Assembly (NCBI RefSeq): GCF_013155365.1
Contig: NZ_JABJRA010000006.1
Span: forward strand, 124,001-188,000
Direction of reading: 5' to 3'
Origin: Nocardioides sp. zg-DK7169
Lineage (GTDB): Bacteria > Actinomycetota > Actinomycetes > Propionibacteriales > Nocardioidaceae
Length of the DNA: 64,000 nucleotides
Shown here: positions 16,070 to 23,453 of the stretch, piece by piece
Layout: each line of letters starts with the position of its first letter
Position numbering within the stretch: position 1 is the stretch's first letter
The notes under the pieces: model-generated
Told to the model about the DNA's origin: nothing
Databases searched by the model: none
What the model saw: the letters and a program-made list of their open reading frames with translations, nothing else
Program-made: the position numbers and the translations under genes

Positions 16070-17199
16070 TGTGATGACCAGGCACGTTGGTCGAGGTCGT
16101 GTGACGACACGATCTGAGATGTAGATGGGTGAAGGCCTCCCCGGTGTGGAGTGGAGCTGTCTAGAAACCGCTCCGCCACCAAGGAGGCCTTCGTGTCCCA
16201 CGCTACCCATGCCAACGCTGCTCTGACACCACGAGCCCGGCTTAAGCTCGCGCGTCTGGTCGTCGATCACGGCTGGCCACCCGCTCGAGCAGCCGAGCGT
16301 TACGACGTCTCCTGGCGCACCGCGAAGAAGTGGGCCGACCGCTACCGCGATGAAGGCCCTGCAGGCATGTTTGACCGCTCCTCGGCACCGCACCATCGAC
16401 CGAATCGGACGCCGGCGCCGGTGGTCCGCAAGATCGTGCACCTGCGCTGGAAGCAGCGACTCGGCCCGGTCGAGATCGCCGACCGGCTCAACATGGCGTC
16501 CTCGACCGTCCTCGACCGTCCACGCGGTCCTGGTCCGCTGCCGCATCAACCGCCTCACCCACATCGACCGGGTCACCGGGGAGCCGATCCGCCGCTACGA
16601 GCACGAGCACCCCGGCGACCTGCTCCACGTCGACGTCAAGAAGCTCGGTCGCGTCCCAGACGGCGGCGGGTGGCGCTACGTCGGGCGCCAGCAAGGCAAC
16701 CGCAACCGCGCTGCCACCCCGGGGATGCCCCGCAACAAGTGGCGCAATCCCCAACTCGGGACCTGCTACCTGCACACCGTCATCGATGACCACTCCCGCG
16801 TCGCCTATGTCGAAGCCCACGACGACGAGACCAAGGAGACCGCCGCCCTGGTCCTGCGCAACGCGGTGGCCTGGTTCGCCGAACGCGGAGTCACCGTCCA
16901 ACGAGTCCTGTCCGACAACGGCAGCTGCTACAAGTCCCACCTGTGGCGCGACACCTGCGCCGAACTCGGCATCACGCCAAAGAAGACCCGGCCCTACCGG
17001 CCCCAGACCAACGGCAAGATCGAACGCTTCCACCGCACCCTGGCCGAGGGCTGGGCCTTCAAGAAGTTCTACAACTCCGAATCAGCCCGACTCGCGGCCC
17101 TGCCAGGATGGGTCCACCAGTACAACCACCACCGGCCCCACTCGGCCATCGGGAAGCGCTCACCCATCACCAGGTTGAACAACCTGGCTGGGCATCACA
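16070..17199 (+). mobile_element. IS481-family insertion sequence, 1130 bp
   Basis: Imperfect terminal inverted repeats (16070-16092 and 17177-17199, 19 of 23 positions matching, both beginning TGTGATG) enclose one transposase gene. The direct repeat CCTAGA flanks it on both sides (16064-16069 and 17200-17205). A 6-bp duplication of an NCTAGN site is what is known for IS481 of Bordetella. The insertion lies exactly at the stop codon of the formyl-THF cyclo-ligase gene, which it leaves intact. Confidence 0.93.
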
Positions 17200-17204
17200 C
17201 CTAG
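16193..17204 (+). pseudogene. IS481-family transposase, frameshifted
   Basis: GTG start at 16193 with AAGGAGG at 16181-16187. The N-terminal helix-turn-helix region (ALTPRARLKLARLVVDHGWP, YDVSWRTAKKWADRY) is in one frame. The integrase core is in the next: HVDVKKLGR (first Asp), LSDNGSCYKS (second Asp) and NGKIERFHRTL (Glu). The switch falls at 16501-16520, where CTCGACCGTC is present twice in tandem. Removing one 10-base copy restores a continuous 333-residue protein with STVHAVLVRCR across the join. All catalytic residues remain, so the damage is recent. Programmed frameshifting is unlikely, because the site is a duplication rather than a slippery heptamer. Confidence 0.92.
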
Positions 17205-17205
17205 A
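17200..17205. repeat. Right target-site duplication; also carries two stop codons
   Basis: CCTAGA directly after the right inverted repeat. Its central CTAG reads TAG on both strands: 17202-17204 ends the transposase frame and the complement of 17201-17203 ends the cyclo-ligase gene. The transposase stop is thus supplied by target DNA, not by the element. Confidence 0.9.
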
Positions 17206-17809
17206 ACCGCACCAACCCCGCGGGGGAGCAGGCGGCGGTGACCGGGCGGTCGTGGGGCTCGACGGGGACGTCGAGCCCGATCTCGTCGTCGTAGAGCAGG
17301 ACGCAGGTGAAGGTGCCGGCCGGCACCCGGCCGAGGGCGCGGTCGTAGGAGCCGCCGCCGCGGCCCAGGCGCATCCCGTCGGGGGCGACGGCCAGGCCGG
17401 GGACGAGCACGGCGTCGGCGGTGGCGATCGCTTCGACGCCGAGGGAGTCCTCGGGCTGGAGCAGGCCCATGCGCGCCGGGGCGAGGGACTGCTCGCCGCG
17501 CCAGGTGCCCCAGTCGAGGTCGCCGTCGGGCAGCAGGCGCGGCAGGATCACCCGCCGCCCGGCCTGGGTGAGGGCCTCGAGCAGGACCGTGGTGCCGGGC
17601 TCGGTGCCGACGGAGACGTAGGCGGCGACGGTGGCGGCGCGCGCCACCTCGGGCGCCTCGACCAGGTGTCCCGCGATCGCCCGCGAGGCCGCGCCGATGT
17701 CGGTCAACGGCAGTCTGCGGCGCGCCGTCATCAGCCGGTCGCGCACGGCCGTCTTGGCGGCCGACGCATCGGCTGGTGGGAATCTGGGATGCATTTGCGG
17801 GTCTGGCAC
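17201..17809 (-). CDS. 5-formyltetrahydrofolate cyclo-ligase
   Basis: 202 residues. Converts 5-formyl-THF to 5,10-methenyl-THF with ATP. Family motifs are present: KTAVRDRLMTARRRL near the N terminus, YVSVGTEPGTTVLLEAL in the middle and the ATP/phosphate motif MRLGRGGGSYDRAL near the C terminus. Cytoplasmic. The stop codon lies inside the IS481 target duplication, so the protein end is unchanged by the insertion. It is divergent from the uridylyltransferase gene with only 22 bases between, the same arrangement as Rv0992c/Rv0993. Confidence 0.94.
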   Translation of the reverse strand: MPDPQMHPRFPPADASAAKTAVRDRLMTARRRLPLTDIGAASRAIAGHLVEAPEVARAATVAAYVSVGTEPGTTVLLEALTQAGRRVILPRLLPDGDLDWGTWRGEQSLAPARMGLLQPEDSLGVEAIATADAVLVPGLAVAPDGMRLGRGGGSYDRALGRVPAGTFTCVLLYDDEIGLDVPVEPHDRPVTAACSPAGLVRF

Positions 17810-17825
17810 ATCGCGAGCCTACGAT
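17795..17825 (+). promoter_or_regulatory. Possible promoter of the uridylyltransferase gene
   Basis: TTGCGG at 17795-17800 and TACGAT at 17820-17825, 19 bases apart. The start codon follows 6 bases after the -10 hexamer, so a leaderless transcript is likely. The -35 lies within the first codons of the divergent cyclo-ligase gene. The assignment rests on hexamer similarity only. Confidence 0.35.
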
Positions 17826-17831
17826 CGGCAC

Positions 17832-19214
17832 ATGGGTAGTGCAGGCCTGAAGCAGGCGCGCGAGAAGATGGCGGCCGCCGGGGTGGACGAGGTGGCGATC
17901 GAGACCTTCGCCCACTACTACCGGCTGCTCGAGCACGGGGAGACCGGGATGATCCCGGAGTCGACGATCGAGCCGGTGGACATGGAGTCCCTGGCCGACG
18001 TCGAGGTCCCCGCGGACGTCGCCGGCGAGGCGGTGCGCCACACGGCGGTGATCAAGCTCAACGGCGGGCTCGGCACCTCCATGGGCATGGACCGCGCCAA
18101 GTCCCTGCTGTGCGTGCGCCGCGGGCTGTCGTTCCTCGACATCATCGCCCGCCAGGTGCTGAACCTGCGCAAGCAGTACGACGCGACGCTGCCGCTCATC
18201 TTCATGAACAGCTTCCGCACCTCCGCGGACACGATGGCCGCGCTGGCCCGCTACGAGGACCTCCCCGTCGAGGGCCTGCCGCTGGAGTTCCTGCAGAACA
18301 AGGAGCCCAAGCTCCTCACCAAGGACCTCACCCCGGCCAGCTGGCCCGCCGACCCCGACCTGGAGTGGTGCCCGCCCGGCCACGGCGACATCTACACCGC
18401 GCTGCGCGGCACCGGGCTGCTGGAGCGGCTGATCGAGGCCGGCTACCGCTACGTGTTCGTGTCCAACTCCGACAACCTCGGCGCCGTGCCCGACGCCCGC
18501 GTGGCCGGCTGGTTCGCCCAGAGCGGCGCGCCGTTCGCCATCGAGGCGGTACGTCGTACTCCCTCGGACCGCAAGGGCGGCCACTTCGCGCGGCGCCTCA
18601 GCGACGGGCGGATCGTGCTGCGCGAGACCGCGCAGACCCTCGACGCCGACAAGGACGCGCTCGCCGACCTCGACCGGCACCGCTTCTGCTCGACCAACAA
18701 CCTGTGGTTCGACCTGCGGGCGATGCAGCAGCTCCTCGACGAGCGCTCCGGCATCCTCGGCCTGCCGATGATCCGCAACGTCAAGACCGTCGACCCGGGC
18801 GACTCCTCGAGCCCCGAGGTGGTCCAGATCGAGACTGCCATGGGCGCCGCGATCGAGGTCTTCGAGGGCTCCCAGCTGATCGAGGTGGGTCGCGACCGGT
18901 TCATCCCGGTGAAGACCACCAACGACCTGCTGGTGCTGCGCTCGGACGTCTACGACATCCGCGAGGACTTCGTGCTCGACCCGTCCGTCGAGGAGGTCCC
19001 GTTCATCGACCTCGACACCGGCTTCTACAAGCTGGTCGGCGAGTTCGACAAGCGCTTCCCCGAGGGCGCCCCCTCGCTGCGGCGCGCCAGTGCGTTCCGC
19101 GTCGACGGCGACGTCACCTTCGCCAAGGGCGTGCAGGTGGTCGGCGACGTCGAGGTGCATGCCGACTCCGCCCGTCGCATCGAGCCCGGCACGGTCCTCG
19201 CGGCCGAGAGCTGA
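17832..19214 (+). CDS. UTP--glucose-1-phosphate uridylyltransferase, eukaryotic (UDPGP) type
   Basis: 460 residues. Makes UDP-glucose from UTP and glucose-1-phosphate. The nucleotide-binding loop AVIKLNGGLGTSMGMDRAKS, FVSNSDNLGA and FCSTNNLWFDLRA are the pattern of the larger UDPGP family, with eukaryotic UGP2-like members and a C-terminal beta-helix (FRVDGDVTFAKGVQVVGDV). The classical bacterial GalU is about 300 residues and unrelated in this detail. M. tuberculosis carries galU at the same locus, so a different enzyme type fills the slot here. Followed after 7 bases by moeA/glp. Confidence 0.92.
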   Translation: MGSAGLKQAREKMAAAGVDEVAIETFAHYYRLLEHGETGMIPESTIEPVDMESLADVEVPADVAGEAVRHTAVIKLNGGLGTSMGMDRAKSLLCVRRGLSFLDIIARQVLNLRKQYDATLPLIFMNSFRTSADTMAALARYEDLPVEGLPLEFLQNKEPKLLTKDLTPASWPADPDLEWCPPGHGDIYTALRGTGLLERLIEAGYRYVFVSNSDNLGAVPDARVAGWFAQSGAPFAIEAVRRTPSDRKGGHFARRLSDGRIVLRETAQTLDADKDALADLDRHRFCSTNNLWFDLRAMQQLLDERSGILGLPMIRNVKTVDPGDSSSPEVVQIETAMGAAIEVFEGSQLIEVGRDRFIPVKTTNDLLVLRSDVYDIREDFVLDPSVEEVPFIDLDTGFYKLVGEFDKRFPEGAPSLRRASAFRVDGDVTFAKGVQVVGDVEVHADSARRIEPGTVLAAES

Positions 19215-19221
19215 GGCGCGG

Positions 19222-20490
19222 ATGAGTGGACAGCACGAGCCCGCCCCGGCCTCCGGCGCCCCGGCCCCCGACCTGGTCAGCGTCGAGGAGCACCTCGACC
19301 GGGTGCTGCGCGACCTGCGCCCGCTGCCGGACCACCCGCAGCCGCTGATGGACGCGCTCGGCCTGGCCTGCGCCGAGGACGTCGTCGCGGAGGTCGCGCT
19401 GCCGTCGTTCGACAACTCCGCGATGGACGGCTACGCCGTGGTCCACCGCGACGTCGCCAGCGCCAGCGCGGACGCCCCCGTCCACCTGCCGGTGGTGGGG
19501 GAGATCGGCGCCGGCAACGCCCAGCTGCTCGCCCTCTCGCCCGGCACCGCCGCCAAGATCATGACCGGCGCCCCGGTGCCGGCCGGCGCCGACGCGGTCG
19601 TGCCCTACGAGTGGACCGACCGCGGCGTCGCCCAGGTCCGCATCGACCGCGCGCCCGCCCGCGGCCAGCACATCCGCCCGGCCGGCGAGGACGTCTCGAT
19701 CGGCGACCTCGTCGTCGAGCGCGGCACCGTGCTCGGCCCGCGCCACCTCGGGCTGCTCGCCTCGCTGGGCCGCGCGAGCGTGCGATCGCGCCCGCGCCCC
19801 CGCGTCGTGGTGCTCTCGACCGGATCCGAGCTGCGCGACCCCGGCACCCCGCTGGGCCACGACTCGATCTACGACGGCAACTCCTTCCTCCTCGCCGCGG
19901 CCGCGCGCCGGGCCGGGGCGCTGGCCTACCGGGTCGGGATCGTCCCCGACGAGCCGGCGGCGTTCCTCGAGGCGCTCGAGGACCAGCTGGTGCGCGCCGA
20001 CGTCGTGGTGACCTCCGGCGGGGTCTCCCAGGGCGACTTCGACGTCGTCAAGGAGGCGCTCGCGCCCACCGGCGTGTGGTTCGGCGGCGTGGCGATGCAG
20101 CCCGGCAAGCCGCAGGGCTTCGGCTTCGTCGGCGAGGACCGCACCCCGATCTTCACGCTGCCGGGCAACCCGGTCTCCTCCTACGTCTCCTTCCAGCTCT
20201 TCGTGCTCCCGGCGCTGCGCCGGCTGATGGGCATCGAGCCGTCGGTGCGCCCCACCGTCCCGGCGCGCCTGACCCGCTCGGTCGCCTCGCCGGCGGGCAA
20301 GCGGCAGTTCCTGCGCGCGGAGTACGTCGTCGAGGGCGGCGGCCCCTCGGTCGCGCCGGTCGGCGGCGCGGGCTCGCACATGATCGGCGAGCTGGCCTCG
20401 GCCAACGCCCTGATCGTGGTCCCCGAGGACACCACCTCGCTCGCCGCCGGCGAGCGGGTCGACGTGCTGCCGCTCGACACCGACCTCTGA
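19222..20490 (+). CDS. glp: MoeA / gephyrin-like molybdotransferase Glp
   Basis: 422 residues, standard MoeA length. It contains PSFDNSAMDGYAV, GTAAKIMTGAPVPAGADAVVP, VVVLSTGSEL, VTSGGVSQGDFDVVKEAL and TLPGNPVSSYVSFQLFV, covering molybdopterin-adenylate binding and Mo insertion. In Corynebacterium a paralogue at this locus (Glp) binds FtsZ and the membrane receptor GlpR, and a GlpR-like gene follows at 22271. The protein may therefore serve cell division as well as, or instead of, cofactor synthesis. Directly followed by moaC and mog, which favours retained cofactor function. Confidence 0.9.
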   Translation: MSGQHEPAPASGAPAPDLVSVEEHLDRVLRDLRPLPDHPQPLMDALGLACAEDVVAEVALPSFDNSAMDGYAVVHRDVASASADAPVHLPVVGEIGAGNAQLLALSPGTAAKIMTGAPVPAGADAVVPYEWTDRGVAQVRIDRAPARGQHIRPAGEDVSIGDLVVERGTVLGPRHLGLLASLGRASVRSRPRPRVVVLSTGSELRDPGTPLGHDSIYDGNSFLLAAAARRAGALAYRVGIVPDEPAAFLEALEDQLVRADVVVTSGGVSQGDFDVVKEALAPTGVWFGGVAMQPGKPQGFGFVGEDRTPIFTLPGNPVSSYVSFQLFVLPALRRLMGIEPSVRPTVPARLTRSVASPAGKRQFLRAEYVVEGGGPSVAPVGGAGSHMIGELASANALIVVPEDTTSLAAGERVDVLPLDTDL

Positions 20491-20526
20491 CCCCAGGCGG
20501 AGCAACCGCCGCCCCCAGGAGGACCC

Positions 20527-21009
20527 ATGACCGACCGCCCGGCCCAGCTGACCCACGTGGACGAGACCGGCGCGGCGCGCATGGTCGACGTCTCGGCCAA
20601 GGACGTCACCGCGCGCGCGGCGACCGCCTCCGGGCGGGTGCTGGTCTCCGCGGACGTGGTGGCGCTGCTGCGCGGGGAGGGCGTGCCGAAGGGCGACGCG
20701 CTGGGGGTCGCGCGGGTCGCCGGGATCATGGCGGCCAAGCAGACGCCCGCGCTGGTCCCGCTGTGCCACCCGCTCGCGATCTCCGGGGTCACCGTCGACC
20801 TCGACGTCGAGGACGACGCCGTCGCGATCCGCGCCACCGTGCGCACCACCGACCGCACCGGCGTCGAGATGGAGGCGCTCACGGCCGTCTCGGTCGCGGC
20901 GCTCACGGTCGTCGACATGGTCAAGGCGGTCGACAAGGGCGCGGTCATCACCGACGTCCGGGTGGAGGCCAAGAGCGGCGGCCGCTCGGGCGAGTGGAGC
21001 CGGGCGTGA
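20527..21009 (+). CDS. moaC: Cyclic pyranopterin monophosphate synthase
   Basis: 160 residues. Second step of molybdopterin synthesis. Conserved blocks are LTHVDETGAARMVDVSAKDVT at the N terminus, KQTPALVPLCHPLAI around the catalytic His and VVDMVKAVDKGAVI with the active-site Lys-Asp. AGGAGG is placed six bases ahead of the ATG. It overlaps the next gene at GTGA. Confidence 0.96.
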   Translation: MTDRPAQLTHVDETGAARMVDVSAKDVTARAATASGRVLVSADVVALLRGEGVPKGDALGVARVAGIMAAKQTPALVPLCHPLAISGVTVDLDVEDDAVAIRATVRTTDRTGVEMEALTAVSVAALTVVDMVKAVDKGAVITDVRVEAKSGGRSGEWSRA

Positions 21010-21503
21010 GCGGCGCCGGGGAGGCCCGCGGGCTTCCCGCGGCCGTCGTCGTCGCCTCCAACCGCGCCGCGGCCGGCGTCTACGAGGACGCCACCGGCCC
21101 CCTCATCCGCGACGCCCTGCGCGGCCTCGGCTTCGTCGTCGACGAGCCGGCGGTGGTGCCCGACGGCGCACCGGTCGGTACGGCGATCCGCGCGGCCGTC
21201 GACGCCGGCGCCCGGGTGGTGCTGACCACCGGCGGCACCGGCCTCACCCCGACCGACCGCACCCCCGAGGTGACCCGCGAGCTCCTGGACCGCGAGGTCC
21301 CCGGCGTCGCCGAGGCGATCCGGGCCCACGGCGTCGCCCAGGGGGTGCCCACCGCGGTGCTCTCGCGCGGCCTCGCCGGGGTCGTCGGGCAGTGCCTCGT
21401 GGTCAACCTCCCCGGCTCCCGCGGCGGGGTCAAGGACGGCCTCGCGGTGCTCGAGCCGGTGCTGGTGCACGCCGCGGAGCAGCTGGTGGGGAGCGACCAT
21501 TGA
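21006..21503 (+). CDS. mog: MoaB/Mog family molybdopterin adenylyltransferase-like protein
   Basis: 165 residues from the GTG overlapping the moaC stop. The MoCF-binding fold is evident from AAVVVASNRAAAGVYEDATG, ARVVLTTGGTGLTPTDRTPE and VNLPGSRGGVKDGL. It adenylylates molybdopterin before metal insertion by MoeA. Whether it is orthologous to Mog or MoaB cannot be decided from motifs alone. Together with moeA/glp and moaC it forms a three-gene cofactor unit. Confidence 0.88.
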   Translation: MSGAGEARGLPAAVVVASNRAAAGVYEDATGPLIRDALRGLGFVVDEPAVVPDGAPVGTAIRAAVDAGARVVLTTGGTGLTPTDRTPEVTRELLDREVPGVAEAIRAHGVAQGVPTAVLSRGLAGVVGQCLVVNLPGSRGGVKDGLAVLEPVLVHAAEQLVGSDH

Positions 21504-22117
21504 GCGGCGCCCGGGTCTCCCCGTCGGCCGGCGTGGCCTGGCCGGTGCGGCTGAGCTCCGGGCCGGTGCTGCTGCGCCCGCTCTCCCTGCGTGATCGCGA
21601 CGCCTGGCGCGAGGTCCGCACCCGCAACGCCGCGTGGCTGGTGCGCTGGGACGCCACCGTCCCGCCGGGCGCCGACGCGCGCCCCACGTCGTACCGCTCC
21701 CTGGTGCGGACGCTGCACCGCCAGGCCCGGCTCGGCACGACGTATCCCTTCGCGATCGAGGTCGACGACCGCTTCGTGGGGCAGGTGACGGTCAACAACG
21801 TGGTGCGCGGGTCCGCGCAGTTCGCCTCGATCGGCTACTGGCTGGACCAGGACGTCGCCGGGCGCGGGATCATGCCGCGGGCGGTGGCGATGGTGATCGA
21901 CCACTGCTTCGGCCCGCTCCGGCTGCACCGCATCGAGGTCGCGATCCGCCCGGAGAACTCCAACTCGCTGCGGGTCGTGGAGAAGCTCGGGCTGCGCGAG
22001 TACGGCCTGGCGCCGCGCTACCTGCACATCGACGGGGACTGGCGCGACCACCGGCTCTACGCGATCACCCGCGAGGAGTGCCCCGGGTCGCTGCTGGACC
22101 GGCTCGACCCGGCCTAG
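21500..22117 (+). CDS. rimJ: GNAT N-acetyltransferase, RimJ/RimL type
   Basis: 205 residues if the TTG in TTGA at 21500 is the start; a GTG about ten codons in is the alternative. VLLRPLSLRDRDAWREVRTRN opens the GNAT domain. The acetyl-CoA motif region is SIGYWLDQDVAGRGIMPRAVAMVIDHCF, and RIEVAIRPENSNSLRVVEKLG closes it. RimJ acetylates ribosomal protein S5 in E. coli, but related proteins have other targets, so the substrate is only inferred. Position between mog and glpR matches Rv0995. Confidence 0.88.
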   Translation: MSGARVSPSAGVAWPVRLSSGPVLLRPLSLRDRDAWREVRTRNAAWLVRWDATVPPGADARPTSYRSLVRTLHRQARLGTTYPFAIEVDDRFVGQVTVNNVVRGSAQFASIGYWLDQDVAGRGIMPRAVAMVIDHCFGPLRLHRIEVAIRPENSNSLRVVEKLGLREYGLAPRYLHIDGDWRDHRLYAITREECPGSLLDRLDPA

Positions 22118-22270
22118 CGGTCCGCGGCGGCCCTGGCGGGCCAGAGGCGTCCGGTGGGCGAGACGCGGGGCAAAAAGTCGGGCTCAGTCACACGAGCCCC
22201 AGAAGTAGTTTTGCGACACACCTCCCGATCTCCGGAGGTCGATGCGGATGCGCTCCTAGGCTCTTGACCC

Positions 22271-23146
22271 GTGAACCCGAGCGCACTCATCTTCCTCGCC
22301 CTGGCCGTGGCGTGGGCGGTCTATCTCGTCCCGAAGGCGCTCAAGCATCACGACGAGGCGGTGCGCAGCCGGTCGGTGGAGCGGTTCTCCGACACGATGC
22401 GGGTGCTGGCGCGCCGTGAGCCCGCCGCCGAGCGCGGCAGCTCGCGCACGGTCCTCACCCCGGGCCGCGCCCCCGCGGCGCCGGTCGTGCAGACCAAGCC
22501 GTCGGCGGTCGCTGCGGCTCCGGAGCCCGTCGTACTCACTCCCGCGCAGCGGCGTGCGCGCCGCGAGGCCGCGAACCGGGCGGCCGCCCGTCGCCGTCGC
22601 GTGCTGGTCGCGATCCTCGGCACCAACGCGCTCGTCATCGGGCTCGCGTCGTTCTCGGTCGTCTCCTGGTGGTGGGTCGCCGCGCCGGTCGCCCTGCTCA
22701 TCGCCTGGCTGGTCGCCTGCCGGCTGATGGTGCGCCAGGAGCGAGGCCTCACCGCGCGCGTGGCACGCCCCGCGGCCCCCGTCCCGGCGGCGGCCGAGGA
22801 GGCGCCGGGCGAGGACGCCGCGCCCGGGACCGCCGGCACCGTGACCGCCCAGGAGGCGGACAGCGAGGCGCCCGGCGAGAGCACCCAGGAGATCGGCGTC
22901 CTCACGCTCGCCCCCGACGCCGAGTCGGGCCTGTGGGACCCGGTGCCGGTCACCCTCCCGACGTACGTCTCCAAGCCGGCGGCGGCCCGCCGCTCCGTGC
23001 GCACCATCGACCTCGAGGACACCGGCGTGTGGACCTCGGGCCACACCGACGCCGACAGCCAGCTCGCCCGCGAGGCGGCGGACGCCGAGCGCGCCGAGCG
23101 CGCGGCCCGCACCGAGGGCGACGACCAGCGGGCCTTCGGGTCCTGA
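22271..23146 (+). CDS. glpR: GlpR/SepX-like divisome membrane protein
   Basis: 291 residues from a GTG. One N-terminal helix (ALIFLALAVAWAVYLVPKAL) is followed by HHDEAVRSRSVERFSDTMRVLARR. A basic stretch and a second and third hydrophobic segment (VLVAILGTNALVIGLASF, VAAPVALLIAWLVACRLM) come next, then a long disordered tail ending WDPVPVTLPTYVSKPAAARRSVRTIDLEDTG. These are the features of the actinobacterial GlpR/SepX family, which recruits Glp and FtsZ at the septum. Location next to moeA/glp and rimJ is conserved (Rv0996). Confidence 0.85.
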   Translation: MNPSALIFLALAVAWAVYLVPKALKHHDEAVRSRSVERFSDTMRVLARREPAAERGSSRTVLTPGRAPAAPVVQTKPSAVAAAPEPVVLTPAQRRARREAANRAAARRRRVLVAILGTNALVIGLASFSVVSWWWVAAPVALLIAWLVACRLMVRQERGLTARVARPAAPVPAAAEEAPGEDAAPGTAGTVTAQEADSEAPGESTQEIGVLTLAPDAESGLWDPVPVTLPTYVSKPAAARRSVRTIDLEDTGVWTSGHTDADSQLAREAADAERAERAARTEGDDQRAFGS

Positions 23147-23150
23147 ACCG

Positions 23151-23189
23151 CCGCTCCCGCCCGGCCGATTGGCTGGGCCGGGGGAGCGG
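23151..23189 (+). terminator. Hairpin after glpR
   Basis: GC-rich arms at 23151-23166 and 23176-23189 pair with a two-base bulge around a GATTGGCTG loop, directly after the glpR stop. A TGCTAACGT extended -10-like element at 23191-23199 lies just beyond it and probably starts the tRNA transcript. Confidence 0.6.
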
Positions 23190-23225
23190 GTGCTAACGTT
23201 TCGCCCGCGTCAGCAACGACGCGAT

Positions 23226-23300
<75 letters not shown>

Positions 23301-23305
23301 GAAGA

Positions 23306-23342
23306 CACGAACGGCCGGCGAGGATCTCGCCGGCCGTTCGTG
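23306..23342 (+). terminator. Perfect 17-bp hairpin after tRNA-Ala
   Basis: Arms at 23306-23322 and 23326-23342 (starting CACGAACGGCC) pair perfectly around a three-base loop, eight bases after the tRNA. No T-run follows. It is the expected end of the tRNA transcript. Confidence 0.75.
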
Positions 23343-23371
23343 CGTGTGCGGGGGTCGCGCCAGGCCATGTC

Positions 23372-23433
23372 GATAGTCCGCCACACAGGTGTCGTGGATC
23401 GGGCGAAACGCGACACCTGTGTGGCGGACTATC
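23372..23433. repeat. Perfect 23-bp inverted repeat with 16-base loop
   Basis: GATAGTCCGCCACACAGGTG begins the left arm (23372-23394) and the right arm (23411-23433) is its exact complement. It lies between the tRNA terminator and the converging MgtA-type gene stop at 23454. It may be a terminator for that gene, but is longer than needed and is a second palindrome in the same gap, so it may belong to a dispersed repeat family. Confidence 0.8.
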
Positions 23434-23453
23434 CCGTCGGCGCCGGCCCGGCC

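Noticed and set aside
16490..16530. Programmed -1 or +1 frameshifting in the transposase
   Set aside because: The site is an exact 10-base tandem duplication whose removal restores the frame; there is no slippery heptamer or following pseudoknot that I can see.
16070..17199. IS481 insertion as a disruption of a host gene
   Set aside because: The target duplication preserves the cyclo-ligase stop codon, and no split gene is visible on either side.
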